NCBI GenBank assembly: GCA_964476505.1
Contig: CAYZAW010000038.1
Span: 1-23,419 of the forward strand
Direction of reading: 5' to 3'
Source of the DNA: CAYZAW01 sp964476505
GTDB taxonomy: Bacteria; Bacillota; Clostridia; Christensenellales; CAG-138
DNA length: 23,419 nt
Shown: positions 1 through 6,809 of the stretch, in pieces
Numbering within the stretch: position 1 is the first letter of the stretch
Layout: each line of letters starts with the position of its first letter
The notes under the pieces: model-generated
Seen by the model: the letters and a program-made list of their open reading frames with translations, nothing else
Told to the model about the DNA's origin: nothing
The model's database searches: none
Made by a program: the position numbers and the translations under genes

Positions 1-2
1 GC

Positions 3-137
3 CCGGATCTGACCTGGGAGAGGCTGATTGCCCAAGGCCGGATCTCGCGCAAGCCGCCGCCGAAGGTGAACAGCCCAATACGAAAAAATGAAGTAAACAG
101 ATCCCAATACACATGCATGATTATTTGTTCCTTTTAA
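3..137 (+). CDS. 3' end of an unidentified gene (partial)
   Basis: An open frame enters from the left edge and encodes 44 residues before a TAA stop. It begins PDLTWERLIAQGRISRKPPP and ends ...CMIICSF. The charged, proline-containing stretch resembles the C-terminal tail of small regulatory or antitoxin-like proteins, but this is too short to assign and I do not name a function. The frame at position 2 is also open for 29 codons, so the reading frame is not certain. Its stop shares the TTAA at 134-137 with the stop of the convergent glycosyltransferase gene, so there is no room for a separate terminator. Confidence 0.35.
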   Translation, partial: PDLTWERLIAQGRISRKPPPKVNSPIRKNEVNRSQYTCMIICSF

Positions 138-1561
138 TACACCGGCCAGCCCGCCACATATGCCGCCAGATACAACAGCTGCAATGCGATAAAGAGCACT
201 GCCGCCAGCGCCCTTGCCCGGGGTGTTTTGAAGCAACCCTCCAGCGCAAAAGCCAGCGGGAACGCGCAGGTCAAATACCTTGGCGCGGAAAGCAGCCACG
301 TTGCACCCATCGCCACCGCGTAATACAACAGAAAATACACCGTGTAGGACGGACGGACCGCATAAGGCCGCAATGCCGTACCTTCGCTTTTTTTGCGTCT
401 GCCTCGAAGAACAGCATACAGATACAGCCCCAAGCTCCCCAAAAGATACAGCAGGTTTGGCAGCCACAGTCCAAAGGCAGCGGCGTTGTCCGAACCCCAG
501 TTCTTTAAAAGATAGTCCGTTTGATACGCCGCCGTAGAGAAAAACAACCCCACGCCCTGCCCCCAATGCTCCTTTTGATATATAAGGAATTGCAGGGCGT
601 TGCCGGTCACGGCGTAATTGATGTACAGGTACAGCAGCAGCCCAAAGGGCACCAATAGCAGTGCGGCGTAGCGGCCTACCTGCCGCCAAACGTCCTTGGC
701 GGTGATGATGGCAAGCGTCTTTTTCTCCCGCAGGGTCTCTGATAGCATTTCCATCAATATCAGCGCAGCCAAAAGAATGCCAAGCACTCTTGTAAAGGCC
801 GCAAGCCCGCCTATTACGCAGGCGAACACAAAGTGCTTTTTACGAAGCAGCCACGCGCAGGCGATCGACAGCATCAAAAACAGAGCGTCGCTCATGGGCG
901 CAGCCAGTAAAAAGGCCGCAGGCAATAAATACAGGTAGCGCACCACCCGCTTTGCCCCGGCCCGATCCATATCCAACAGCGCCAGCTCGTATAAAAAATA
1001 TCCGCAAAGCGCCGCACAAATCACATTTACAATAAGCCCGGCATACAAAGGCTCTAAAAACAATCCCTTTATCAGCCGCACCACGACGGGATACAGCGGG
1101 AAAAACACGATGTGGAATCTCGGGTCTCTCTCGGTAACATACCAGTTTTGGGCGATCCCCATATAATGAGGCGCGTCCCCCTTGTTCCACAGCCATAATC
1201 GGTCAATAAGCCCGCCCGAATAGCCGTGTAGCAGCAGTTCGATCAAATATGCCAGCAAAAGTATTCCAACGCGCACCGCCAGCAGCAGCAACAGCATTTT
1301 GAGCCACGGGTGCCGCCGGGCAGGGTACAGGCTGCGCTTTCCCAAGCCAGCCGCAGCGTCTGCCTCCGGCTCTCCCGCAAAAAAGCGGAACACGCCGGGC
1401 ACGCTGTAATAGGCGGTAAGCCCAAACAACGCACAACACACACCGCCAGCAAGCGCCGAAGCGCCTGTCAGCGGTGTGTTGGTTGTAAATATCCACAGGG
1501 CAAAGGCTATAAGGCACACGCCCAATATGGAGTATTGTGTGATACGTATCGCTTTTCGCAT
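134..1561 (-). CDS. PIG-V-like integral membrane mannosyl/glycosyltransferase
   Basis: This 475-residue protein has about ten hydrophobic segments spread along its length. It resembles bacterial members of the PIG-V/GT-C class, which transfer a sugar from a polyprenyl-phosphate donor on the outer face of the membrane. Visible motifs are WNKGDAPHY at residues 125-133, which places an acidic residue and a Tyr after the first luminal loop as in PIG-V proteins, FFPLYP at 153-158, and a TRVLG motif in a later helix. Acceptor and donor cannot be read from the sequence. It is the last gene of the minus-strand unit starting with nfeD, 11 bases after the preceding gene. I see no good Shine-Dalgarno before the ATG, so translation may be coupled to that gene. 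A general GT39/GT-C enzyme is the alternative. Confidence 0.72.
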   Translation of the reverse strand: MRKAIRITQYSILGVCLIAFALWIFTTNTPLTGASALAGGVCCALFGLTAYYSVPGVFRFFAGEPEADAAAGLGKRSLYPARRHPWLKMLLLLLAVRVGILLLAYLIELLLHGYSGGLIDRLWLWNKGDAPHYMGIAQNWYVTERDPRFHIVFFPLYPVVVRLIKGLFLEPLYAGLIVNVICAALCGYFLYELALLDMDRAGAKRVVRYLYLLPAAFLLAAPMSDALFLMLSIACAWLLRKKHFVFACVIGGLAAFTRVLGILLAALILMEMLSETLREKKTLAIITAKDVWRQVGRYAALLLVPFGLLLYLYINYAVTGNALQFLIYQKEHWGQGVGLFFSTAAYQTDYLLKNWGSDNAAAFGLWLPNLLYLLGSLGLYLYAVLRGRRKKSEGTALRPYAVRPSYTVYFLLYYAVAMGATWLLSAPRYLTCAFPLAFALEGCFKTPRARALAAVLFIALQLLYLAAYVAGWPVY

Positions 1562-1572
1562 GAGATGTTTTG

Positions 1573-2280
1573 CTATGCGCGGCGAAGCGCCTTGGGCTTG
1601 CCCAGTATCTCGGCATACAATATGCCGTTTACCACAGCGTCCCGGTCAAAGGACAGGGCGCGTGCGCCAAACGTGTAGGAAGCAGCGTTCCCGGCGCGCA
1701 CCGCATCAGCGGGCTCCGTTGGGCAGTCCGCATCGCTTTCAAGGCCCGTCATGCTGGTTTCCGCATGCGCATGCCCCGTTACCGAGGAAGCCTCCAGCGT
1801 ATGCCTGCGGCCCTTGGGCTGCAGCATGGTGGAGGTTACCGTGCTTGCCACGTTGGCGGTAAGCGAACCGGGAGCCGCCAAGCCCTCCGGCTCGTCGTCA
1901 GGCAACACCATGCGCTGGCGGGTCTGCTGCTGGCGCTGCGCCTGCGCTTGCTGCGCCCGGCGTTTTTGCTCCTGCTCGCGAAGCGCCGCCTGCTGCCTGA
2001 TTTTTGCAAGCGCCGCCTGCCTTGCAGCCTCGTCTTCTTCATCCGTATCGAAAAAGCGCGGGTCAGGCTTGCGTGTGACAACGGTAGGCTGCACGGTAGG
2101 CGCGGGGGGCTCCAGCGGCATACGCGTTTGCTGGGGATAGCGAGGGTCTGCTGGCGGCATTCCCGCGGCAGCCCGCGCCGCCGCTTCCCGTTTGCGGCGT
2201 GCCTCCTCCTGCGCTGCTTTCGCCTTGTTTGCCTTGGCGATCAGCCCGATCACAACAATGATGATCATCAATATTTCCAT
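1573..2280 (-). CDS. membrane-anchored, Q/A/R-rich protein of unknown function
   Basis: The protein has 235 residues from the ATG at 2280, which follows AGGAGG at a good distance; a TTG one codon upstream is less likely. An N-terminal hydrophobic helix (about residues 2-16) is followed by a long charged, low-complexity stretch rich in Ala, Gln, Arg and Glu. This stretch is predicted coiled coil, with a Pro-rich part near 45-65. The final 30 residues are different: FDRDAVVNGILYAEILGKP, a compact conserved-looking segment that I recall at the C terminus of several uncharacterised clostridial proteins. The layout suggests a membrane tether with a cytoplasmic C-terminal binding motif. It lies between floA and the glycosyltransferase gene, so a link to the flotillin membrane domain is plausible but inferred. 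Confidence 0.7.
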   Translation of the reverse strand: MEILMIIIVVIGLIAKANKAKAAQEEARRKREAAARAAAGMPPADPRYPQQTRMPLEPPAPTVQPTVVTRKPDPRFFDTDEEDEAARQAALAKIRQQAALREQEQKRRAQQAQAQRQQQTRQRMVLPDDEPEGLAAPGSLTANVASTVTSTMLQPKGRRHTLEASSVTGHAHAETSMTGLESDADCPTEPADAVRAGNAASYTFGARALSFDRDAVVNGILYAEILGKPKALRRA

Positions 2281-2303
2281 CAAAATCCTCCTACGGGTCG
2301 AAG

Positions 2304-2342
2304 CGGGAATATAGTCAGGGGCGATAGCCCCTGACTATCCCG
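2304..2342 (-). terminator. strong intercistronic hairpin (no U-tract)
   Basis: ATAGTCAGGGGC (2311-2322) and GCCCCTGACTAT (2327-2338) form a perfect 12-bp stem with a four-base loop. It is extended by CGGG/CCCG after a three-base bulge. It begins six bases beyond the floA stop and ends before the ribosome binding site of the next gene. On the transcribed minus strand no run of U follows, so it may be an mRNA-stabilising or processing hairpin, or a leaky terminator that lowers expression of the two downstream genes. Confidence 0.6.
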
Positions 2343-2347
2343 AAGTG

Positions 2348-3343
2348 TTATTTCTTCTGCCCGTCAACAGGCTTTTTATCCGAGCCCTTGGAGATAGCGT
2401 TGCGCATTTCCGTATCGGAGATCACGTTTTGCATGTTGTAATAATCCATCACGCCCAGCTTGCCTTCGCGGAATGCGGTAGCAATAGCGCGGGGAACCTC
2501 TGCCTCGGCCTCGATGACCTTGGCGCGCATGCCCTGTACAGCCGCCACGTTTTCCTGCTCCTGCGCCACAGCCATGGCGCGGCGCTCCTCGGCCTTAGCC
2601 TGCGCAATGCGCTTATCTGCCTCAGCCTGATCGATCTGCAGCTGTGCGCCAACGTTACGGCCCACGTCTACATCGGCGATATCGATGGACAAAATCTCAA
2701 ACGCGGTGCCCGCATCCAAGCCCTTGGACAATACCATTTTGGAAATACTGTCCGGGTTTTCCAGAACCTCTTTGTGGGACATGGCAGAACCAACGGTGGT
2801 TACGATGCCCTCGCCGATACGGGCGATGATGGTTTCCTCACCCGCGCCGCCGACCAAGCGGTCGATGTTGGCGCGAACGGTAACACGCGCTTTTGCGCGA
2901 AGCTCGATGCCGTCCTTGGCGATAGCGGCGATAACCGGCGTTTCGATCACCTTGGGGTTAACGCTCATCTGCACAGCCTGCAATACGTCGCGGCCTGCAA
3001 GGTCGATGGCGCAGGCGCGTTCAAAATCCAGCGGGATGCCCGCGCGCTGGGCGGCGATCAGTGCGTTAACCACACGGTCTACATTACCGCCTGCCAGGTA
3101 GTGCGCTTCCAGCTTGTTGATGGGCAGCACCAGACCGGCCTTTGTGGCCTTGATCATGGGGTTGACGATACGCGCCGGCACTACCTTACGGATGCGCATA
3201 CCGATCAGCTGCGAAATGCTGATCTTAACGCCGGAGGCCAGTGCCGCGATCCACAGGCGCAGCGGCACGAAGCTGAAAAAGATACACAAGAATACGATGA
3301 CCGCTACGATAATAAGGATAGGGACGATGATTTCACCAAACAT
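2348..3343 (-). CDS. floA: flotillin-like protein FloA
   Basis: The 331-residue protein matches FloA in length and layout. FloA is a membrane scaffold that organises functional membrane microdomains and acts with NfeD proteins in fluidity control, signalling and secretion. An N-terminal hydrophobic hairpin (about 5-30) inserts in the membrane. It is followed by the SPFH/PHB domain, including GLVLPINKLEAHYLAGGNVD and LDFERACAIDLAGRDVLQAV. A C-terminal Ala/Glu/Gln-rich coiled coil (QIDQAEADKRIAQAKAEERR) serves oligomerisation, and the tail is short and charged. The ATG is preceded by AAGGAGAA. The gene is third in the unit nfeD, zinc-ribbon, floA; the nfeD-floA pairing is widespread in Bacillota and supports the call. 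Confidence 0.95.
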   Translation of the reverse strand: MFGEIIVPILIIVAVIVFLCIFFSFVPLRLWIAALASGVKISISQLIGMRIRKVVPARIVNPMIKATKAGLVLPINKLEAHYLAGGNVDRVVNALIAAQRAGIPLDFERACAIDLAGRDVLQAVQMSVNPKVIETPVIAAIAKDGIELRAKARVTVRANIDRLVGGAGEETIIARIGEGIVTTVGSAMSHKEVLENPDSISKMVLSKGLDAGTAFEILSIDIADVDVGRNVGAQLQIDQAEADKRIAQAKAEERRAMAVAQEQENVAAVQGMRAKVIEAEAEVPRAIATAFREGKLGVMDYYNMQNVISDTEMRNAISKGSDKKPVDGQKK

Positions 3344-3389
3344 GTTGTTCTCCTTTCAGAACCTTGTATAGTATGTGCTTGTATAACAC

Positions 3390-3635
3390 TTACCTTCCGG
3401 AAATGATTTTCATCAGCCAGATAAGAAGATATATCAGCCCGATGAACGCGGGAACGCCGATCAATATTTGTATCCACGATTTTTTTCTGGCGGCTTTGAT
3501 CTCCTCCTCCGTCATGGTGGAGGGCGCTTGCGCTTCGGCCTGCTCTATCTGCTCCTGCACGACCTTTGCGTTACACTTGGGGCAGACCTCCATGCTGTTG
3601 GGATAAAATGTACCGCACGTTTTGCAAAACGGCAT
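3390..3635 (-). CDS. small zinc-ribbon protein with C-terminal membrane helix
   Basis: This 81-residue protein opens with a zinc ribbon: Cys4-x2-Cys7 and Cys18-x2-Cys21, giving a four-Cys site. A short acidic, Gln-rich linker follows, and then one transmembrane helix (about 54-76, rich in Ile, Leu and Trp). The protein is therefore probably tail-anchored with the zinc ribbon in the cytoplasm. GGAGG precedes the ATG at 3635 and overlaps the end of nfeD, so the two are probably translationally coupled. The family has no firm function that I know. Its place between nfeD and floA suggests an accessory of the flotillin membrane domain, which is inference. Confidence 0.85.
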   Translation of the reverse strand: MPFCKTCGTFYPNSMEVCPKCNAKVVQEQIEQAEAQAPSTMTEEEIKAARKKSWIQILIGVPAFIGLIYLLIWLMKIISGR

Positions 3636-3638
3636 ATG

Positions 3639-4115
3639 CTACGCCTCCGCCTTTACAAGGATGCGGCGGCCTTCCACGGCTATGACCCGAACAGACACAC
3701 CCTTGTCGATAAACTCACCGCTTGTGACCACGTCTAGAAGAGCGCCGTCAAACAACGCCTTGCCCGCAGGGCGCAGCACCGTTTGCGCAGTACCGACACG
3801 GTCGATATAGGCTGCCTCCGCCGCCTCGGGCGTGGAGCCGGACTGTATGGAGTCTCCCAAAACGATTTTAGAGCGGTCGAACTTACCGCGGTTTGCCAGC
3901 AGCAAAAACAGAACGATGCCTACGGCGATCAGGAACAAAATCAGTGCAATCAAAAACAGAGCGCTTACCGGGTTGCCGATTTGCAGCAGCACCGCCACCA
4001 GCAGCACCAGCACGCCCAAGCCGCCCGCCGCGCCAAGGCCGGGCGTAAACATTTCGACCACCAGCAGAATAAGGCCCACCACCAGGCAGATGATCGTTGG
4101 AATCATGTTTACCAT
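3639..4115 (-). CDS. NfeD-family membrane protein (short form)
   Basis: The protein has 158 residues. Three hydrophobic segments (about 5-25, 30-48 and 52-75) carry the FTPGLGAAGGLG turn seen in NfeD proteins. They are followed by a soluble OB-fold domain (about 103-158) with GTAQTVLRPAGKALFDG and SGEFIDKGVSVRVIAVEG. There is no N-terminal ClpP/serine-protease domain, so this is the short form normally encoded beside flotillins. NfeD proteins partner with FloA/FloT in membrane microdomains. AAGGAGG lies six bases before the chosen ATG; a second in-frame ATG at 4106 is less well spaced. As first gene of the minus-strand unit it is served by the promoter near 4180-4188. Confidence 0.9.
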   Translation of the reverse strand: MVNMIPTIICLVVGLILLVVEMFTPGLGAAGGLGVLVLLVAVLLQIGNPVSALFLIALILFLIAVGIVLFLLLANRGKFDRSKIVLGDSIQSGSTPEAAEAAYIDRVGTAQTVLRPAGKALFDGALLDVVTSGEFIDKGVSVRVIAVEGRRILVKAEA

Positions 4116-4179
4116 TTGCTTCCTCCTTACATACTACGCATAAAATATGCTTAAACGGTTCAAAAACAGTATTTGTGTT

Positions 4180-4188
4180 ATTATACCA
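4180..4188 (-). promoter_or_regulatory. extended -10 promoter for the nfeD-floA unit
   Basis: On the minus strand TGGTATAAT is a perfect -10 hexamer with the extended TGn element, about 65 bases before nfeD. No convincing -35 is present, which fits an extended -10 promoter. An interrupted palindrome CATAC-TTCCT-GTATG (4187-4201) overlaps its upstream edge and could be an operator. Confidence 0.6.
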
Positions 4189-4258
4189 TACTTCCTGTAT
4201 GAAATTGTGAATAAATCATATCAAAACATAGGCACGCCTGTTATTTTTGGCGTAAAAC

Positions 4259-4267
4259 TGCTATACT
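4259..4267 (+). promoter_or_regulatory. extended -10 promoter for the LCP gene
   Basis: TGCTATACT is an extended -10 element with five of six consensus bases in the hexamer. Transcription would start near 4273-4275. That would make the in-frame GTG at 4275 leaderless, and it favours the ATG at 4326, which has its own ribosome binding site. Confidence 0.5.
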
Positions 4268-4325
4268 AATCCCTGTGAAAAATAAGGGTTCTTTTGAGCC
4301 CGTGGGAAGAGGCGGTAATTCCGGT

Positions 4326-5813
4326 ATGGAACAGCCAAACAAGAAAAAGATCTCCACGCTAAAGCGCGTTCTGCTGCTTTGCGTCATTATATTAGGCATT
4401 GCAATACTGGTGATCGTTGGCCGGTATTTGTATGTGATGTTCGTTAACCCCATGGGCGCTTTTACCACGCCCCCGCCGCGCGCCACCGCCACGCCCTCTG
4501 CCGCTACGCTGCCGCCGGAGGCCACGCCAACGCCGGAGCCTACGCTTTCTCCGGAGGAGGCGCTGTATCAGCAGGCAGACATGAGCTTTATGCAAAACAA
4601 GGTGAACATCCTGATGCTGGGCTGGGATCAAAGTCCCGAGCGCGAGGATGAAGACAGCGAAATGTACCGGGACGAAAAAAACAATTACCGTTCCGACGTG
4701 ATCATGCTCTTAACGGTGGATTTTGAAACAAAAACGGTTGATCTGATCTCCGTGCCGCGCGACACTTACGCGCCCATTTTCAATACCAAGGGCCGCTTTA
4801 AGATCAACGCCGCCTTCGCCAAGGGCGGCAGCGCCAAGGGCGACGGGTTCCATTACGCCATGGAAACGGTGGGGAACCTGTTAGGCGTACCCATCGATTA
4901 CTACGCCGGGGTAGACATGGTAGGCATGAAGGCCGTTGTGGACGCCATGGGCGGTGTGGACTACGATGTAGACTGCACCATCAAGCTGAACGGCCGCTTA
5001 CTGGAGCCGGGCTATCAGCACTTGAACGGCCAGCAGGTGCTGGATTACTGCCGCGCCAGAAAGGGAATCATTGGCGGGGTCAATTCCGACGTGGGCCGTG
5101 CCGACCGGCAGCAGCGCATGCTGTTTTCCATATTTGAACAAATGAAATCACGGGATCAGCTGGTGAACATCCCGAAGATCTACAACTCCGTGAAGGATTA
5201 CATCCACACCAACCTCAATTCCGAGCAGATCGCTGCCATGGCGGTGTTCGCCATGGATTTGGATATGGACGACCTCAGGCGGCACACGTTGGAGGGCGAG
5301 TACGTGAACAACGTATACAACGCCTCGTTCTATGTGCTGAAAAACGACAGCTTGGCACAGCTTATCAACGAGGTGTTCGGCATCACCATCAAGCCCAATC
5401 CCCGTTACGACCTGAACTACGTGAAGGCGGACAAAGCAGCCGCGGCGGCGCTCTCCTATTACCAAGGCGCAGAATACATCGTAAGCGTTCTGGCGCAGCC
5501 TGCCTTCTCCTCCTATATGAACACAGAGCAATACCTGCTGGATATGCAAAACATCCAAACGGCGGAGCAGGCGGTGCTTGCTACTGCATACCGGGGCGAG
5601 CTTCCTGTAGACGAAGAGGCGGCGGACGCGATCCTCGACCAAAGCTTGGACGCAGCCTCCATCGAGACCGCGCAAACCGCACTGATACAGCAGATGTACA
5701 CCCTTTGCATGCAGTACGGGCTCAACCAGAGCAATGTGGATAAAACCATGCTGCCCAAGGACTTTTTCCTGCTGCTGCCCGATCCTTTGCAGCAGATGAC
5801 ACCTGCCGCATAA
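4326..5813 (+). CDS. LytR-CpsA-Psr (LCP) family cell-wall protein
   Basis: The protein has 495 residues from the ATG at 4326. I chose this start because GAGGCGGT lies about nine bases upstream, while the in-frame GTG at 4275 coincides with the predicted transcription start. A cytoplasmic Lys-rich start, one membrane helix (about 14-36) and a Pro/Thr/Ala-rich linker lead to an extracellular LCP domain (about 90-290). LCP enzymes attach undecaprenyl-linked glycopolymers such as teichoic acids or capsule to peptidoglycan. Signature residues are visible: SDVIMLLTVD, SVPRDTY with Arg145, the MGGVDYDVDC segment, and GRADRQQRML with Arg258, Arg261 and Arg264. A helical extension of about 180 residues follows, longer than in many LCP proteins and unassigned. 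The DUF1540 gene follows on the same strand. Confidence 0.92.
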   Translation: MEQPNKKKISTLKRVLLLCVIILGIAILVIVGRYLYVMFVNPMGAFTTPPPRATATPSAATLPPEATPTPEPTLSPEEALYQQADMSFMQNKVNILMLGWDQSPEREDEDSEMYRDEKNNYRSDVIMLLTVDFETKTVDLISVPRDTYAPIFNTKGRFKINAAFAKGGSAKGDGFHYAMETVGNLLGVPIDYYAGVDMVGMKAVVDAMGGVDYDVDCTIKLNGRLLEPGYQHLNGQQVLDYCRARKGIIGGVNSDVGRADRQQRMLFSIFEQMKSRDQLVNIPKIYNSVKDYIHTNLNSEQIAAMAVFAMDLDMDDLRRHTLEGEYVNNVYNASFYVLKNDSLAQLINEVFGITIKPNPRYDLNYVKADKAAAAALSYYQGAEYIVSVLAQPAFSSYMNTEQYLLDMQNIQTAEQAVLATAYRGELPVDEEAADAILDQSLDAASIETAQTALIQQMYTLCMQYGLNQSNVDKTMLPKDFFLLLPDPLQQMTPAA

Positions 5814-5866
5814 AAGACCGCATCTCGCCGCATACTACCTCTATCAAACACAGGAGGTATCATGCA

Positions 5867-6040
5867 ATGAGTAAAAGCGGTAACCAAACAATCGGCTGCG
5901 AGGTGACCAGCTGCGCGTTCAACGACGCTGGCCGGGAATGCGAGCTGGAGCACATCAACGTTATGCCCCGCTGCGGCTGCAACAACGGCAAAGCCGAGGA
6001 TGAAAGCGCATGCGGCAGCTATGAAAAACGAAACCAATGA
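5867..6040 (+). CDS. DUF1540 small cysteine-rich protein
   Basis: This gene encodes 57 residues starting at the ATG at 5867. AGGAGGT lies eight bases upstream, and the ATG at 5862 is followed at once by a stop in its frame. The sequence IGCEVTSCAFND, then a Cys at 25, RCGCNN and a final ACGSYE give seven cysteines in the spacing of DUF1540, a short domain common in Clostridia and probably metal-binding. No catalytic motif is seen. It follows the LCP gene by about 50 bases with no clear promoter, so it is probably on the same transcript, which ends at the terminator just downstream. Function unknown. Confidence 0.85.
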   Translation: MSKSGNQTIGCEVTSCAFNDAGRECELEHINVMPRCGCNNGKAEDESACGSYEKRNQ

Positions 6041-6045
6041 AAACG

Positions 6046-6073
6046 GAGGAGCGGCATAACTGCCGCTCCTTTT
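6046..6073 (+). terminator. Rho-independent terminator
   Basis: GGAGCGGC (6048-6055) pairs perfectly with GCCGCTCC (6062-6069) around a six-base loop. TTTTC follows directly. It starts seven bases after the DUF1540 stop codon. Confidence 0.9.
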
Positions 6074-6185
6074 CATTTCCATTCATTACAGAACTATTGT
6101 AACAGGTTTTTCTCGATCCATTTTCGTTTTAGAGTGCCTTGCCAAATACTTTTTACTTATTATGTTTTAAAGTTTTGGGGATCTT

Positions 6186-6209
6186 AGGGGCTTTTTTCAA
6201 AAAGCCTCT
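6186..6209. repeat. inverted repeat upstream of the thpR promoter
   Basis: AGGGGCTTTTT (6186-6196) and AAAAAGCCTCT (6199-6209) are complementary over 11 positions with one G-T exception, separated by two bases. It lies about 20 bases upstream of the thpR -10 element, where an activator or repressor could bind. There is no U-tract on either strand to support a terminator. Confidence 0.45.
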
Positions 6210-6227
6210 AAGCCGCCGGAAGCAATA

Positions 6228-6236
6228 TGCTATAAT
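6228..6236 (+). promoter_or_regulatory. extended -10 promoter for thpR-addB-addA
   Basis: TGCTATAAT is a perfect extended -10 element 28 bases before the thpR ATG. No recognisable -35 is present. It is the only promoter-like element I see before the three-gene operon. Confidence 0.65.
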
Positions 6237-6264
6237 ACCAATAGCAAACAAACGGAGGTCAACT

Positions 6265-6798
6265 ATGCGCATGTTTTTTGCGGCGCCGCTGCCTCGCGAT
6301 GTGCGGCGGACGCTCAGCGAGGCGCAAAGCCGCCTTATTTCCCTTTCCCCCGGCGCGCGGTTCGTGCCGCCGGAGAATTTTCATATCACCATGCAGTTTA
6401 TAGGCGAAAGCAATGCCATCGCGGAGGCGGCCACAGCCTGCCGGGAAGCCGTACGGGGAATTTCTCCCATTTCCCTCAAGCTGGGAGAATACGGCTGCTT
6501 TTCGCAGGGCAGCGGCAACACCGGGTTCATGGGCCTAACCGGCAACTGCAAGGAACTGGAGCTGTTATACCGCAGCCTGCAAACGGCACTGTTGGAGCAG
6601 GGCTTTTCCTTAGGCCGTCAGCGGTTCGTGCCGCACATTACGTTAGCAAGAGGGCTTGCCTTGGAGCAAGATGCTGCAAGCGTGATGGAAGGCGCAGGAA
6701 ACGCGCATCCCTTTACCGTGTCCGAGCTGGCGCTGTTTGAAAGCAAAAACATAAACGGCCACATGGTTTATACCGCGCTACACAGAGAAAAGCTGTAA
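6265..6798 (+). CDS. thpR: RNA 2',3'-cyclic phosphodiesterase ThpR (2H family)
   Basis: The protein has 178 residues, the usual size of the ThpR/LigT family. I chose the ATG at 6265 because CGGAGGT precedes it at the right distance and FFAAPLPRDVRR is the typical family N terminus; upstream in-frame codons lie before the promoter. Two H-x-T-x motifs form the active site: His40-Ile-Thr42 in FHITMQFIGE and His124-Ile-Thr126 in FVPHITLARG. These enzymes hydrolyse 2',3'-cyclic phosphate ends of RNA to 2'-phosphates, and some ligate tRNA halves in vitro. It is the first gene of a tight operon with addB (11-base gap) and addA. Confidence 0.93.
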   Translation: MRMFFAAPLPRDVRRTLSEAQSRLISLSPGARFVPPENFHITMQFIGESNAIAEAATACREAVRGISPISLKLGEYGCFSQGSGNTGFMGLTGNCKELELLYRSLQTALLEQGFSLGRQRFVPHITLARGLALEQDAASVMEGAGNAHPFTVSELALFESKNINGHMVYTALHREKL

Positions 6799-6809
6799 AG
6801 GAGCCTGTT

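Noticed and set aside
2345..3406. Open frame of 353 codons on the + strand opposite floA
   Set aside because: It is the exact complement of a well-supported floA gene, has no ribosome binding site and a His/Gly/Asp-rich composition typical of antisense frames in GC-rich genes.
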